This document shows, in pieces, positions 1-12,230 of a DNA stretch of 64,000 nucleotides; within the stretch, counting starts at the first letter, position 1, and each line of letters starts with the position of its first letter. This DNA is from Stichopus chloronotus (taxonomy: Eukaryota; Echinodermata; Holothuroidea; Aspidochirotida; Stichopodidae), in contig CM037839.1 in NCBI GenBank assembly GCA_021234535.1, positions 11,471,419 to 11,535,418 of the forward strand, read 5' to 3'. Under the pieces are notes generated by a model, which did not search any database, had not been told where the DNA came from, and saw only the letters and a program-made list of their open reading frames with translations. The translations under genes and the position numbers were made by a program.

Positions 1-241
1 ACCGTTTGCGATGACAGTTGGGATATACGTGACGGACACGTGGTCTGCCACCAGTTGGGATATGGCCGGGCGTTAGCCACCTACGGTGTCGCTCATTATG
101 GTCAAGGGACCGGTGTGATAGCGATGGATGACGTTGAATGCTCTGGAGAAGAAATTAACCTGTTTAGCTGTAGCTACGTTGGCAGTACTGCACATAACTG
201 CCGGCACACTGAAGATGCTGGCGTTGAATGCACAGGATTCG
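1..241 (+). CDS. SRCR domain exon, 5'-truncated by window edge (plus-strand SRCR gene)
   Basis: Frame 1 is open from the first base and reads as an SRCR domain from its first cysteine (TVCDDSWDIRDG) through VVCHQLGYG, the central MDDVEC block, LFSCSY and HNC to the closing DAGVEC. Six cysteines are visible, the set normally paired in three disulphides. Only the N-terminal strand of the domain (about 27 residues) is missing to the left of the window. The exon ends at a canonical donor (GGATTCG|gtgagag) in phase 1, matching the phase-1 acceptor of the terminal exon at 2025. SRCR domains are extracellular ligand-binding modules, so a secreted or membrane receptor is expected. The middle of the domain (HYGQGTG, MDDVEC) is closest in style to the SRCR exon at 18558-18878 on the other strand. 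Confidence 0.9.
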
Positions 242-2024
242 GTGAGAGCTGATTTCAAAACCTTTGTGTTGTCGCATTTATCAGAGATTGTTACAAATTG
301 TAGATATCATACACTTGAGTTACAAGAAAATGGTGGAATGTAGGGAAACTTTGCAAATATTACGGATATGATCAAAATAAGAAGTTGAAATTAAGGCCGG
401 AATTCTTTCATTTCAGCCACACTGGAATAAGACATCAAACAAACGACCTCAACAAAAATAAAATTGTAATTACACCTCTTCAGCTGTCGTTTTTAATTCA
501 AATTTTGTCAAATTAGCTCATATCGACTTATTTAAGGAAGACGATAATCACCAAATATGGAGCTTGTAGTGTGAGACAAAAATGGTGCCTGATCAGGACA
601 AAATACATGAACTGGATAAGGAAGATTTTGGTACTTGAAGCAAGCATACAAAGCATAATGACGATAATGTTGTGTGCCTATGGCAAAAATGGAAGACATA
701 AATAAGTTTAAGGTTGGAGTAAAAATTTTTTATTAATGTCCATAAATTTTCATCTCGACAGGACCTCATGAGAAAACATAAAATGATAATGTAATGTTTA
801 AAAAAGTTTGTCTTCAAAAATCAAATGTAAAAAGAAGATAACATATTGGCATTTTTGATGCATTTGATAGCTTTATTGTGCATTTAATTTGCATCTAGGA
901 ACACTTGTAATAGTAACACGGATATGCACAGTAAAAATGCTCTGGAAGGTTTTGTGTTTCTTCACTTGACCTTCATACACTATATTTTCTTCTCTCTTAA
1001 GCTGCAGAGGAGAGAGAATATTGATGACACTCATGAATAACACTTACATGAATAACACTTACATGAATAACACTTACATGAATAACACTTACATGAATAA
1101 CACTTACATGAATAACACTTACATGAACAACACTTACATGAATAACACTTACCTAAGTTATCATTAAGAGGGTGCACTATTTCCTACGAATGCGCATGGA
1201 AGATTTGAGATTTGGTTGTTCAAATTATTACCACCATCGTTGCCGCAATATAATCTGCGGACTCGTCAAAGCTGTTCTATCGTATTATAACACGAGACTG
1301 TTCGGATATATACCATTAATGGTAAGAACTGCCATTAACGGTAAAACATCATTCGGCCAGGGAAATTGGTGTACTGTGTACGTTGAACAGTCCTCTGTTT
1401 ACACTAAACGGTGGACTAACTTAAGTAGATTGTATAGAAGTTGTGAGTCTCAGTAAAATCTCATCCGGCAGCAAACTGACAAGACAAAAACTAAGAAATT
1501 GTGTGTAAAGAAAAGTATAGATTTTGAAACATTCTTCACACTTTTTTCCATACATTTGTTCAAAAGACTTTTAAGATGGTTACCTGTTCGAATTTTGACA
1601 GCCATTTAGGTGTTTCTCTTTACTCCCTCAGGAGTCTGTACCACTGCTGCACCAAACATTGAAATGAACAGCATTGGCTATTGTCCAAAATGAACTTGCA
1701 CTGACAACTTTAATGTCTCAAATTTTGGTATGTGTGTACACAAACCACAATCCAACACATGGGGGGGGGGGGGGATTTGGTCGATAATGAACAGAGTTGA
1801 GCCATCATTAGTATGGGATCATTTGCATTGGCATGATTCTTCTGAGCTAGCAAATAAATCGTTAAGAGAAAGCAACAAGATCACTTGAAGTATACTATCA
1901 CATTAATAACTGGAAGATGCCTGGAAGTACAATAAAACATAGTACATAAAGAGCAGGACACATGTGAAGCATCAATTCCTGGTCCCATCAGCAACGAATG
2001 TTTCATTTTTGCTCGTCATTTCAG
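242..2024 (+). other. Intron of the plus-strand SRCR gene
   Basis: This stretch lies between the donor at 242 and the acceptor at 2024 (tcatttcag). It is AT-rich with no recognisable coding exon. It contains a 15-bp minisatellite (1033-1152) and a G homopolymer near 1760-1773. Open frames here, such as 1172-1456, have no domain signature. Confidence 0.75.
1033..1152 (+). repeat. 15-bp minisatellite, 8 copies
   Basis: Eight head-to-tail copies of ATGAATAACACTTAC. Seven are identical and the seventh unit has one change (AAT to AAC). The period is a multiple of three, so one frame stays open as (MNNTY)x8. The location inside an intron makes protein coding unlikely. Confidence 0.95.
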
Positions 2025-2350
2025 AGAAGGGAGACCTGCGACTGGTGGATGGGAAAAGTGCAAACCAGGGAAGACTGGAGGTCTACCTAAATGGACAGTG
2101 GGGAAGCGTATGTGATGATGGTTTCAGTGTGGAAGATGGCAACATAGCCTGCCAGCAGCTGGGATTCGGAAACATCGTATCTTTCACTTCTGGGACGCTG
2201 CCAGGAGATGACACGCTACCCATCAACATCGACGACGTCGTCTGCACAGGTCGAGAGCTAAAACTGGCAGATTGCAGTCGTGCCAGTACGCACGACTGTA
2301 GCCATAGTGAAGATGTAAACCTTGTCTGTTCTTCAGTTCAGATGCCATAG
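2025..2350 (+). CDS. Terminal SRCR domain exon with stop codon (plus-strand SRCR gene)
   Basis: The acceptor tcatttcag|AG gives a phase-1 start. 107 codons follow: GDLRLVDG, GRLEVYLNGQWGSVCDD, ACQQLGFG, a central IDDVVCTG, LADCSRASTHDC and VNLVC, then five residues and TAG. All six SRCR cysteines are present. The DDTLP loop and VNLVC ending are shared with the minus-strand terminal exon at 13312-13637, which has the same 326-base length, phase and stop position. By my ungapped alignment 84 of 107 residues agree. There is no transmembrane or GPI-like tail after the domain, so this end of the protein looks secreted. It is the last exon: the stop is conserved in both paralogues and candidate poly(A) signals follow. 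Confidence 0.92.
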
Positions 2351-2677
2351 GTACATTGATAAGTGGAACAGATGGAACAGTGCCCATGCAGTCTCATGTG
2401 AAGGATTAGCTTAAAATATTGTAGATTGATAAGGGGTAAAAAGCACTCGTCTCTTTTTCTTTCTTTTTTTTATTTCTAGACATGAAATGTCACATTCAAT
2501 AACAACACTCACTAGCCTATCGGCCTAACGTGATAGATGAGGTTGGTCTTTGGGATATCACTAAGTGCTTTGATAGCACTAAAGAAGTTATTGCGGTAGC
2601 TTTAAAGAAGCCCTTCGAATGGTTCAGGACAGCTGCACTCTTAGCAAGAAACGCAGTAAAAAATTAAATTTAATTTG

Positions 2678-2683
2678 AATAAA
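2678..2683 (+). terminator. Candidate poly(A) signal AATAAA for the plus-strand gene
   Basis: AATAAA occurs 328 bases after the stop at 2350, on the coding strand. A second candidate AATAAA is at 2995-3000, beyond a 30-bp palindrome. Which is used cannot be told from sequence. Confidence 0.45.
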
Positions 2684-2859
2684 GAATTGTACTAGTTTAA
2701 ACAATAACTAGCAAACGATCCATAGAGGAATGTTGCAGTATCTTTTACTACATAGTTTTCAAAACTTATGATGGTTTATCAGCCGCTTCAAAGTCGTTTT
2801 CTAAGTAGTCGTTTGCAATAGTTCTACAGTAATTTGCTAAAAAGATGTTAGAAATTCAT

Positions 2860-2889
2860 AAAGAACATTACAGTACTGTAATGTTCTTT
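2860..2889. repeat. Perfect 30-bp palindrome
   Basis: AAAGAACATTACAGT is followed at once by its exact reverse complement, giving a zero-loop dyad. It lies between the two candidate poly(A) signals of the plus-strand gene, so it could form a hairpin in a long 3'UTR or be a remnant of a transposon end. Confidence 0.9.
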
Positions 2890-5249
2890 TTAAAGTTCTG
2901 TGTCAGGTTTTTTTGTACAATACTTTGACTTGCGGAAATTGCAGTTGCCAGCTACGGGCGAGGTTTAATTCTTTGTAAGTTTTTATGATTTGTGAATAAA
3001 ATTGTTCATACAGTACAGGCCTCCGACTGCCTGGTTTCGGCTTCAACCCTCGTCATTTGTCACTTTGGTTTCAAAGAGAAGTGTGACCTTTGTGATCACG
3101 ATGGTGCGTGTATTCATGAATGTGTGTTTATGTCGTCACACTGGTAAACACGATTACTGATGAACGCAAAAACGTTTTAATTGGTAACACATTTAGTATG
3201 TACGTCAATCATGCAGTGAGTACAGCATCCCTGTTGTTGTTTGTGGAGGGCAAATGTGAATTGAGGTTAGCAGGGGCCAAACTGTGAAAACCTTGTTGAA
3301 AATGAAAGTGTGTCCAAATAGACGATAAATGAAATGGGAGCGTTTGCGTAAGGTTTCAATTAAATGTAATTTCCCGTTCAGACGTCACATTCCTTTCGAA
3401 TTACGGTGCACATACTATTTCTTGATTTTAAAATGATAAGTTCAGGTTTAGATAAAACTAACGCTTGATGATTGGACTTGAAAATGTAGGTTGGTGCCTG
3501 GTACGCTGGTGAATGGCAACAGTCAGGCCTGCGCCATGTAGTAAGGTAGAAAGCAAGAAGGCACAGTACTTAGAGTCGTATAAGAGTCAGCGGCAAGCAA
3601 TGATGTACAATCTGTAATAAGCAACCGATGGTTGTGCTTCGGACATCAACTTGACAAGCGGTGAAGTATAAACAACGGATAATTACATAAAACAACGGAC
3701 GATGAATTTCAAACATTACTGTTAAAAATTGTCAGAGAATCAAAGACAGACCTACTAGTTACTCTGGTTGGTATGTTGGCGAAACACACCCGGCGAGTCC
3801 GAGCCACTACAAATGTAATCATGTTTTGTTTTTGGGAGGCAGCAACGGACGATATTTGAGCACCTCTAAGATCACCAACAGTAGGTTCGTAATTTTAAAT
3901 GGGGAGGTTTGGGGATAAAATATCTTGTTAGGACGTAACGATACAGGAAATAAGTTCCCAGTGACTCTGAGAAACATGGACGAAGGTCCCGAGAGCGATA
4001 ATTTGATTTTACGATTAGAGCTCCATTTATTGGTTGATTCGACTGACATGCACACAAAAAGTAGGTAGAATCAAGATGGCGTTGATCTTTGAAACCTGAG
4101 TAAAAAAAAATACAAAAACGATGACAAAGAAGAGCAAGAAACGATACGACGACACGGATCTACATAGTGTACAGTCACAGCTCTTTCGTTGAGAGTCGGG
4201 TGTAAATGAGCGTATTAACCAATCAGGAGTATAGAAGTCCGTATGCAAATCAATGTCACCCAAAGTTAACCAATCATGTAATTATTACGAAATACTTCCC
4301 TGTATCGACCTACGCTTAACTCTTGCTAAACGAAGTTTATGTATTTCTTTGTCTGCTCACCGGCAGAAGGAAAATAGAGAAAGAGTTAATAAATTAACTT
4401 GAGAACACCGGAGTTTAACCGATGCGGAAGTTTGTAACGAACCTATATGCAACAAGAGAGTGAGACCTACCGAACGCACCACCGTTTTTGTAAAATAGTC
4501 TTGCTTTAACTTTCCATTCATAGAGCCAAGCAATAGGTATTGGTCTTCCATTCGTCATAATTAAATGATTAGATATGTATAATTATCTGTAATTTATTAT
4601 AAATGGATTGAAGTTTCTTTCATCAACCATGCAAATTAATTTTCACTTGAACATTGCCAATTTGTTATAGCAACAGGTGAAATTTGTATCATTATGTACA
4701 CCTCCCTTAAGATATTTTTCTCTCATTTTCTTCTTACTTCTTTTTTTTCTTTCAAACTTCTTTTGAAATTTGTTTTTCTGTACACAGTTTGGTGTAATTG
4801 TGTGAGTAGTTACATGCAAAAGTGTAACCCAAAGGGTTTATCAAAAAGGGGAAGTAAATGTAATTTTGCTCTGCAAAACCAAAGTGCGCCATCACAATTT
4901 TTTAATATAAAATTATTTTCATTTATTTCTATTGCTTTTTTTAAGTTCGACAACTTATCATCAAACTCCCCCCCCCCCCAAAAAAAAACATGAAGATATT
5001 TGGCCGTAATAATTTACAACATTTTTTATTTCCCAATGTTGCCTTACGAGATATACTACTTTCAAGTCACTTTTTGTGAGTAAGAGACACCCACTTCCCT
5101 CCCTTGAGTTATCGGCGTAGGTGGCGGAGCTAGCAGTTTCAGTCAGAAAGGATGGCACGAAATAGCTTGTGGGCCAGAGGGTCTATGATAGGAACACCCA
5201 TTTCTCTTCAAACTACATGATAGCTGAACGAAAAAGGTACTGGAAGTTC
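2890..5249. other. Intergenic DNA, no gene seen
   Basis: Between the 3' ends of the convergent SRCR genes. Apart from the second AATAAA (2995-3000) there are only short AT-rich open frames without codon-usage or domain signals, and homopolymer runs (C near 4969-4979, A near 4980-4988). I see no exon, RNA gene or mobile-element protein. Confidence 0.6.
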
Positions 5250-5315
5250 CGGTAGGACTATCTAAGCGGAGAGCTACCATCAGTTAACGAGGAACGTACA
5301 AGAAAATTTTGTGAT
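5250..5315 (-). repeat. Dispersed repeat copy (CTATCTAAGCGGAG family), minus orientation
   Basis: The block GGACTATCTAAGCGGAG...CCATC...GGAACGTACA matches the reverse complement of the copies near 9361 and 10000. Only about 65 bases are clearly alignable by eye. Confidence 0.55.
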
Positions 5316-7689
5316 TGTCAAACTTAACAAATGGCCGGAAAGGACACATCCCCGGGTGCTCTAAGCCTCCCTGTGAACACTTTTGAAACATCTCATGTAT
5401 GCAAATTCTCAGGTAATGAGAACGAAAGTAAGCCTACGAAAATGGTAATATGTATCAGGTGGGTTGAGATAAGAATTAGAGTAAATAATATTCACCCCCT
5501 TTCGTTTATTCCTGGGACATTTGGCACATATTGGGGAGAGAACTATTTTTCGTCCCCACCTTTTTATTGGGCAGTGGAGTCACAGGTATTGTTTGCTGTG
5601 GGTCAAGAAACTCTACGTGGGGTGCCAGGGACCTAAATGAAGGGCCATCAACGAGTGTGCTACATCGTCATATGGAAACATAGTGTGACCATCTATTGCA
5701 TTGGCGCACCCAGAATTCTTATTACTGAACGGTGTACCGAGAATTGTGGTAAGAGGAGCTTCCAGCACCGGTTGCAGCAGAGGGTATTAACTACATAAAA
5801 ATACCCCATACATCGTCGGAAATCGAATTTCCCAGACTCAGTGAGCGTGCTTCAGCAAATAGTACTGCCAGCATTTTCTTCGAAAGAAAATCTATCTTTT
5901 TACAATTATGGAAGTCTGGCGCTGTAAAAGTCTGATTTGTACATTTCATGATGAATACTGCACTTGCTTGAATTTTGATGGCTGGATGTCTCAATAATGT
6001 CATTCGCTCTATAATTAATTACCTGTCGATTAAATGGACCATTCCTCATCGTATTGGTGGGTTTTAGCAGTATGCATGAGGTGCAAGGATGTATGGTATC
6101 TTGCAAATTTAAATGGTATGTCGTGAACAATGCAGTCACATAGTGGACATTATACACACTACACAATCACACGTTTGGTTGTTTGTATTGTGTGATGCTG
6201 TAGCAGATGGTTGTTGGTCACTGATGAGTTTTGTGAACGGCAGAGAGTTACTGCTGCTAAAGACCATATGCGAAGGACAGGCCAACTGGAACCTCAGTAT
6301 ACAGACACTGTTATGCGCAAATTGGGACAAGGTGTGGCAATGTACAAGTCACAACAAACCCTGAGTCCTACGTGCCACCAAGACGGGATAGAGGCGGCAT
6401 TGGTTCTGTGAATTCATCAATATAGTGTGAGTTATTTTGTTATATTGGGGATAAGTTTAGGATTCTAACTTAACTGGGTTAATTTTTTCATTCTGACATA
6501 TGTTAGACTAATGGGTGGCATGTGATGTAATCTAAGAGCAGGTATTGGGTATTCGCCACTTTTTCGGACAGCTCGAATAATCTAATTAATATTATAATCC
6601 ATGCCAGAATAATCTAAAATTTAAGGTAAGTTCGTGGGGGTGATGTGCTTAATTAAAGAAATTTCGTGTATTTTTAACAATTAGGCCTACTTTTGTTGAA
6701 AGTGAAACAATTTTCGGTACATCTTTGTTTGGCTCATGCATGTGAGTAAGACACTTAGTGAAAAGCCCTTTCTGCACGTATATATGACTTTAAGGAAGAA
6801 TTTGGCCTTAGCCTAGGTATTGGTGAGAAAAATACACCTTTGCAAAAAGGGGGGCGACTGAGATAGTCGTGCCCAAGTGTTCGTCGAGAGCACTCTATTT
6901 TGAAAAAGAACATTTCAAAGAATTATTTCAATTGCATTTCCAAACCAAGTTTATAAAGAACAGAACATTCATCGGAAAGAATCAGTATAAATTTGAACGA
7001 CTGAAACAGAAGACACTATTTATTGGAACCATTTTATGTCCCCTTTGTTCATATTTAGCACTTTCATTTCCTCGTGTTTCCTTTATATTCACAAATTCAG
7101 ATAATATTAAAAGGATAGTCCAGCCAGAAATTAATCTTTGATATGTTTGAGAGTAAGTAAATGTGACCCTTGTAGTAAAACTTCCATTCAGTTCCCATGC
7201 ATGGTTCTCGCGATTTTATCAGTTCGAGTTACCCCCTTTGCTACCAACAGGGAACCTGAAGCAAACAGGAGTGACATCTCTTCACATTGCTAAAGAATCT
7301 TTTGTTTCCTTCATTTTTTAATTTAATATTTTGACCTTGAAATCAGTAGGTGATCACCCTACATACTGGTTACGTGAAGGTTACAAAACTCTCATACCTT
7401 TCATACATACATTATGATATCACTATATATTGAAGTATTAAATTTGATGTATATTTTAAAGAAAAAACATAAAAATGCTTTATCAATGTGGGGAGATGAC
7501 ATCAATCCTGCTTGCTTCAAGTCAACTGTTGGTAACAAATGCGGCAACTTCAATCGGTTGGGGCGTAACATACAAAAAATATTCGACCAAAATACCTGCT
7601 AGATCGCACGAAATGGCATTTTTCGTATGATTTTGCCAAAGAAGTTCGATTTGGAAGGAAAGACTGGGTAGGGGAAAGATCTAAGTGTT
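5316..7689. other. Intergenic DNA with one weak candidate exon
   Basis: No supported gene. The best candidate is 6207-6411 on the plus strand: a tgctgtagcag acceptor followed by 68 open codons ending in TGA, with a hydrophilic, more GC-balanced composition (DEFCERQRVTAAKDHMRR). I recognise no family, no partner exon is evident, and it may be a relic or chance. Confidence 0.4.
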
Positions 7690-7850
7690 ACCACCAGTAG
7701 TACTATCTAAGGGAAGCGCCACATCGGTTGGTGCGGAGGGTCCTGTAACAAAATTTTCGCTTTACAAATCCCCTAGATTCTCGGAACTTTTAAACGGCAC
7801 TTCCAGGGTGTTCTAAATTACATATACCCAGCCTTGAAATAAGGATCACA
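7690..7850 (-). repeat. Dispersed repeat copy, minus orientation
   Basis: Contains ACTATCTAAGGGAAGC, CATCGGTTGGTGCGGAG and, about 100 bases on, ATACCCAGCCTTGAAATA. These occur in the same order in the reverse complement of 10000-10225, so this is a third roughly full-length copy. A partial piece (GAGCTCCACCATCGG...GGTGCGGAG) recurs near 7989-8015. Confidence 0.6.
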
Positions 7851-8019
7851 TGTCTGAGGATTTGAAATAAGAAAAATGTTAAAATATATTAAATAGGTTT
7901 AAAGGCGCGAATCCAGACAGTAAGGAGAGGGAGATGAGGCTGAAATTAGAGAAAGTGGGGAATGCAGTTGTCACGACAATGTGTAAAGCGGAGCTCCACC
8001 ATCGGACGGTGCGGAGAGA

Positions 8020-9355
8020 ACATTAAGAGACTAAGCGCACTAGTCTCTAATTAATTTTCACTCCTGGAGTGTAAGTGAATTTAACTGTAGTCATTTAGTC
8101 TTAGCCAAGATTAATCCACACGTTATCACATACCAAAGAAGTGTGTGGACATGAGGACACGTCCCCCACATTTTGATAGGAGGGGGGCATAATATCAAAT
8201 GCTCCCTCCCCCCACATTTCGTAAAGAGAAACATTTTGGTAGGGGTACATTGTAACCAATATCGCCCACAGTTTTGTTGAGTGACTGATGTAATCGCTGG
8301 CTGCGTGACCATGCAGTTTAGGTGTTCACGTACCTAAAGTTAGACTCATGTACACATCCCAAAAGCCAACATCCGCGCGCGCAGTGGTTTCGTTGGACAA
8401 AAGGTGAGGGAGTGACGCACGTTCCCTGCCCATATATACACCAACAAAATTTCAAATTACCCCCCAAAAAGAGAACCTAGGTAAAATTCTGTTTGTGAAC
8501 GCGTGTTTGAATGGATTGTCGATATACACTCAGAGGCGTTGAGACCGGAGAAGGTTCCCCCCCCCCCCCCATCAACAAAACAAAAGTTACAGCCACGATA
8601 GTCGGAAAATCAAACAATCCAGTTAGAATTTTCATATTTCAGTCCAGCACATTTTATGAAGTAAAAAGATGCCTAATATTGCACCATATTGTGAGGTTAC
8701 CTGGTAATTGAAACATTTTAATTAAATTTGAAATTTCACATGCACTCTCATATTTCAGTCAGGAGTGAGGATAGTCAGAAAGTCTGACATACCAGTTGGA
8801 ACTTTTCTTCTCTCAATTTAGTACATTTTATGACTTCAAAAGAAGCCAAGTATTGCACTAGATTGCGTCTAAGTTTGGGGTTGGGACACCTCGTCCCTTG
8901 CAACCCTCTCACAGATCTAGATCAACCATCACTCTGCTCATGCTTCCCCATCTATCAAAATGTTATTGTAAGGCATCTTTTTCAATGTGGCTCTCATTTT
9001 CAAAAGTTATCGGTCCAACGACGAGTTCTACTTTGTCATGCAATCATTGACGGTTGCAGCAAACTAATAAATACCTGTAATGAGAGAAAAAATTATTGGA
9101 ATAACTTTTCTGGAACAATAATTTCTCGTTGAAAAAATGACTGTAAGAATGACTGTAAAAATGACAATAGATGTAAAATATCGCACCAGACGGTTACCTG
9201 GAAATTCCTTAAAAAGAAAGTAACCTGTTATCGTTAGAAAGTAAAAACTGTTGAATGAACTTTTCAGAAAATTGCAATAGCATAAAATATTCTAGATAAG
9301 AACAATACAAATTAGTACTAGTTTTTAATAGAATGTTTTTCTTATTAACTGAGAT
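8020..9355. other. Intergenic DNA, no gene seen
   Basis: AT-rich with C homopolymers near 8560. The open frame at 8830-9132 has no recognisable domain. Nothing else supported. Confidence 0.5.
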
Positions 9356-9540
9356 ATTGCAGACATGGGAGCCCTATTTCAAGGCTGGGTACATGAAGCC
9401 CAGATCAGTCCAGGGTTTTCAGGTAGGCCAACCGATGGTGGCACTCCGCTTAGATAGTCCAGTCCAACGTGCGCGCAAAAGGCTTTTACCGTCAGACCAG
9501 GTCCCCACCCCTCCTGAAAACAATGGATAGACGCTTCATA
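9356..9540 (+). repeat. Dispersed repeat copy (about 200 bp), plus orientation
   Basis: Starts with TTGCAGACATGGGAGCCCTA, then TTTCAAGGCTGGGTA, CCAACCGATGGTGGCACTCC and TTAGATAGTCC. The same series recurs at 10000-10225 and inverted at 7690-7850. No coding capacity; it is SINE-sized, but I see no A/B box convincing enough to call tRNA ancestry. Confidence 0.65.
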
Positions 9541-9995
9541 TGTGATGTTGATGACGTATGAGCAAAATATTCCCACAATCATTAGATCCTGGTGGTGCTA
9601 TGGTAATTTCTGTTTACATTCTATTCACATTCATGCCTGACCGACGATTTTTTTTCAATATTTCCCCCAGGGTTTTCAACCACTCTCCATGAGACGTTTT
9701 CTGGAAGTTCCCATAAATGTATTTTTCGTAGATACGTTAACTTATTGTAGCCATTTGCTTGGATAATAATTGGTGAAAAACCATTAGGGCAAAAATCCCC
9801 CCCCCCCCCCAGAAAAAGAAGGCATAAACTAGTTCCTGCGCCTATGTGCTCAGCCCCAAATATCTGCAAAGTACTCAAAGAAAATTAAAGAGGATGAGTC
9901 ATTCATTATACTTCTTGTATTCCCTGAACCCCCATCTGATATGTATTTACCGTACCGGTTTTCATAGATTAATTTATTTTTACATGAATTGAAGA

Positions 9996-10225
9996 ATTGC
10001 AGACATGATATCCCTATTTCAAGGCTGGGTATATGCAGCATAGGATGGTCGAGAAATGCCATTTCGGGTCATCTGGGAGGTTTGGAAAGTCCCCAATTTT
10101 TTTCTGTACGTTCCGCGCCAACCGACGGTGGAGCTCCGATTAGATAGTCCTGTCACACATGCCCTCACAGGCCAGCCTCCGTCCCCGGTTAAAACCCCTG
10201 GACATGCGTCCATGAATTTTCCTTT
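9996..10225 (+). repeat. Dispersed repeat copy (about 220 bp), plus orientation
   Basis: Shares TTGCAGACATG, CCCTATTTCAAGGCTGGGTA, CCAACCGACGGTGGAGCTCC and TTAGATAGTCC with 9356-9540, but has an extra internal segment of roughly 50 bases (CCATTTCGGGTCATC). It is the longest copy in the window. Confidence 0.65.
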
Positions 10226-11385
10226 TATAGACTTTGACCATATAAGCGCCTTTAATCACTAGACCCTAGCGTCCCCGCCTGTCAATCATCAAATTGATCA
10301 TTTGTCTTAACATAGGCCTATGCAATGTCAGGCAAATTTGAGTAGCTAATACACAGCAAGGACGGGGTGTGTTGATTGCCGATGTAGTCCTTGTATACTC
10401 ACCAGGATATGAAGTACTTAAAATCAGGAATGTGTTAAATTTCTAGAGAGTTTTACTGGATACTAGGCTGTGGGAGGGTCTAGAAGTCAGTGGTCGGCAC
10501 TGTTGGCGCTGGCAATTGAAACTGTATGGAACGAAGAGTCTTTACCTTTAAAGTAAAGTTACAGTATAATACCAAAATACAGCTGTATTTGGAATAGTTG
10601 AGAATTGTAGGAAGACTACCTGAGCAGAGCGTTACGAATCTTTTGGCGGGTAGTAACTGCTTAGAACATGAATTCATTACCAATTTCGAGACGCTTTTGC
10701 TTACGAAAACCCATTAGGACCAAACATTTTTTTAATTTGTAATTATTTTTTATTCGTAATTAAGAATTAATTACTTGCAATTACAAAGTAATAATTGGTT
10801 ATGGAATAATTTGTACTAAAATTAATATAGAGGGCAGTATACAAAAAGAAAATTATTACTGAAATATGGGTTGCTAGCTAAAGTGATGTTTGGTGTAGAG
10901 GCACTTCAGCAGTCAAAGTCCTTGGGAAGTAGCTACTGTTAGACAATAATCCATCATTAGAAATTTAAACTTGACATGGGTAGAGTCTCCAATCCCAGAA
11001 CACCCAGGTCTTCAAATCCCATGACAGGATGGTGGGTATAGAATCAAATCCATCATGAAAGAGTATTTCCCTATTTGGCTGGAAATTATAAATTATAAAT
11101 TTGTAATAATGAGTTATTTTATTACTAAGAATTAAAAATACATTTTTGTTTGGCTCTAATGGACTTAAGTAGGAAATTGCACTTTCCATGCATTGAGGTT
11201 ACATTATAAACATCATAACATGCACTTAAAGAATATTCTTCTAGTCACTAGTCAATAATAACTTGATCATAACAGGATGTACCACACCAAATTACGATCC
11301 ATTTCCAAAATGTGCTGCCAGTCAGGTGTACACTTATCGAAGTTATGATGATAAGTCCGTGATAAGTCCATGTTTACCCCAATAT
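10226..11385. other. Intergenic DNA, no gene seen
   Basis: AT-rich sequence with short open frames only. No exon, RNA gene or transposon protein recognised. Confidence 0.5.
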
Positions 11386-11387
11386 TT

Positions 11388-12230
11388 TTTTTTAATCCTT
11401 GCCAAAGGCAGGCAAGGAATCTAGGTGATGGCGTGTGTGTGTGTATGTGACGCCCTGGCTTGTAAACACGATATCTCAAGAAAGGAAAGGTATGTTGATA
11501 GTCCATTGTAAGTAGACATCCCTACTGTTTTTCATCGAGGTCAAAGGTCATTTGAGGTCACCAGAGCGTGAAATATGAAAACCTTTAAAGGGAGATACCT
11601 CAACAATGGAACTTCAACCTCTTATTATCATTAGTAGCACTTGATGAGTAGATAATGTCAGGCATTTTGTATGGAAGACAAAGGTCATGTGAGGTCAATA
11701 GAGGACAGTGTAAGAACCTTGTAAACACGACATCTCAAGAAGGGAAAGATGCTTAAACTTCAAAGCTGGTGTGTTGATGGTCCAATTGCTTTTCATGGGA
11801 GGGGGTCGAAGGTCATTTGAGGTCACCAGACCTTAGAGTATGAAAACCAGTCAAAGGGACATATCTCAGCAATGTAATGTTGCTGGTTGTAATGTTGTTG
11901 GTAACACTTAATACGTAGCTAATGTCTGTCACTTTTTTATGGAGGTCAAACATCATGTGAGGTCAATAGAAGACAGTTTCAAAACCATGTAAACCAGTAT
12001 CTCCAGGAGGGTAAGGTGCCTAAACTTCAAAGGTGTGGTGTTGGTAGTCCACTGTAGATGACCTCTATTATTTTTCAAGGAGGTAAAGGTCATTTGAGGT
12101 CGGAATCAGTACGAAAACATATTAGGAATGACCTCTCAGCAACTGAATGTAACTAGCACTTCAAACTGTCAAAGCTGGTAGCAGTTGATGATTGATGATC
12201 TCTGTTATTTGAACCGCCCCACGGGAGACT
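11388..12230 (+). repeat. TGACC/TTCCTTGC-family dispersed repeat, plus orientation
   Basis: Begins with a short hairpin (TCCTTGCC...GGCAAGGA) and a GT microsatellite, then about six degenerate units of roughly 100-200 bases containing AAGGTCATTTGAGGTCACCAG and CATCTCAAGAAGGGAAAG. The reverse complement of this layout fills parts of the SRCR gene introns (for example 17100-17940 and 25980-26321), so the family is dispersed rather than part of the cassette array. Confidence 0.7.
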
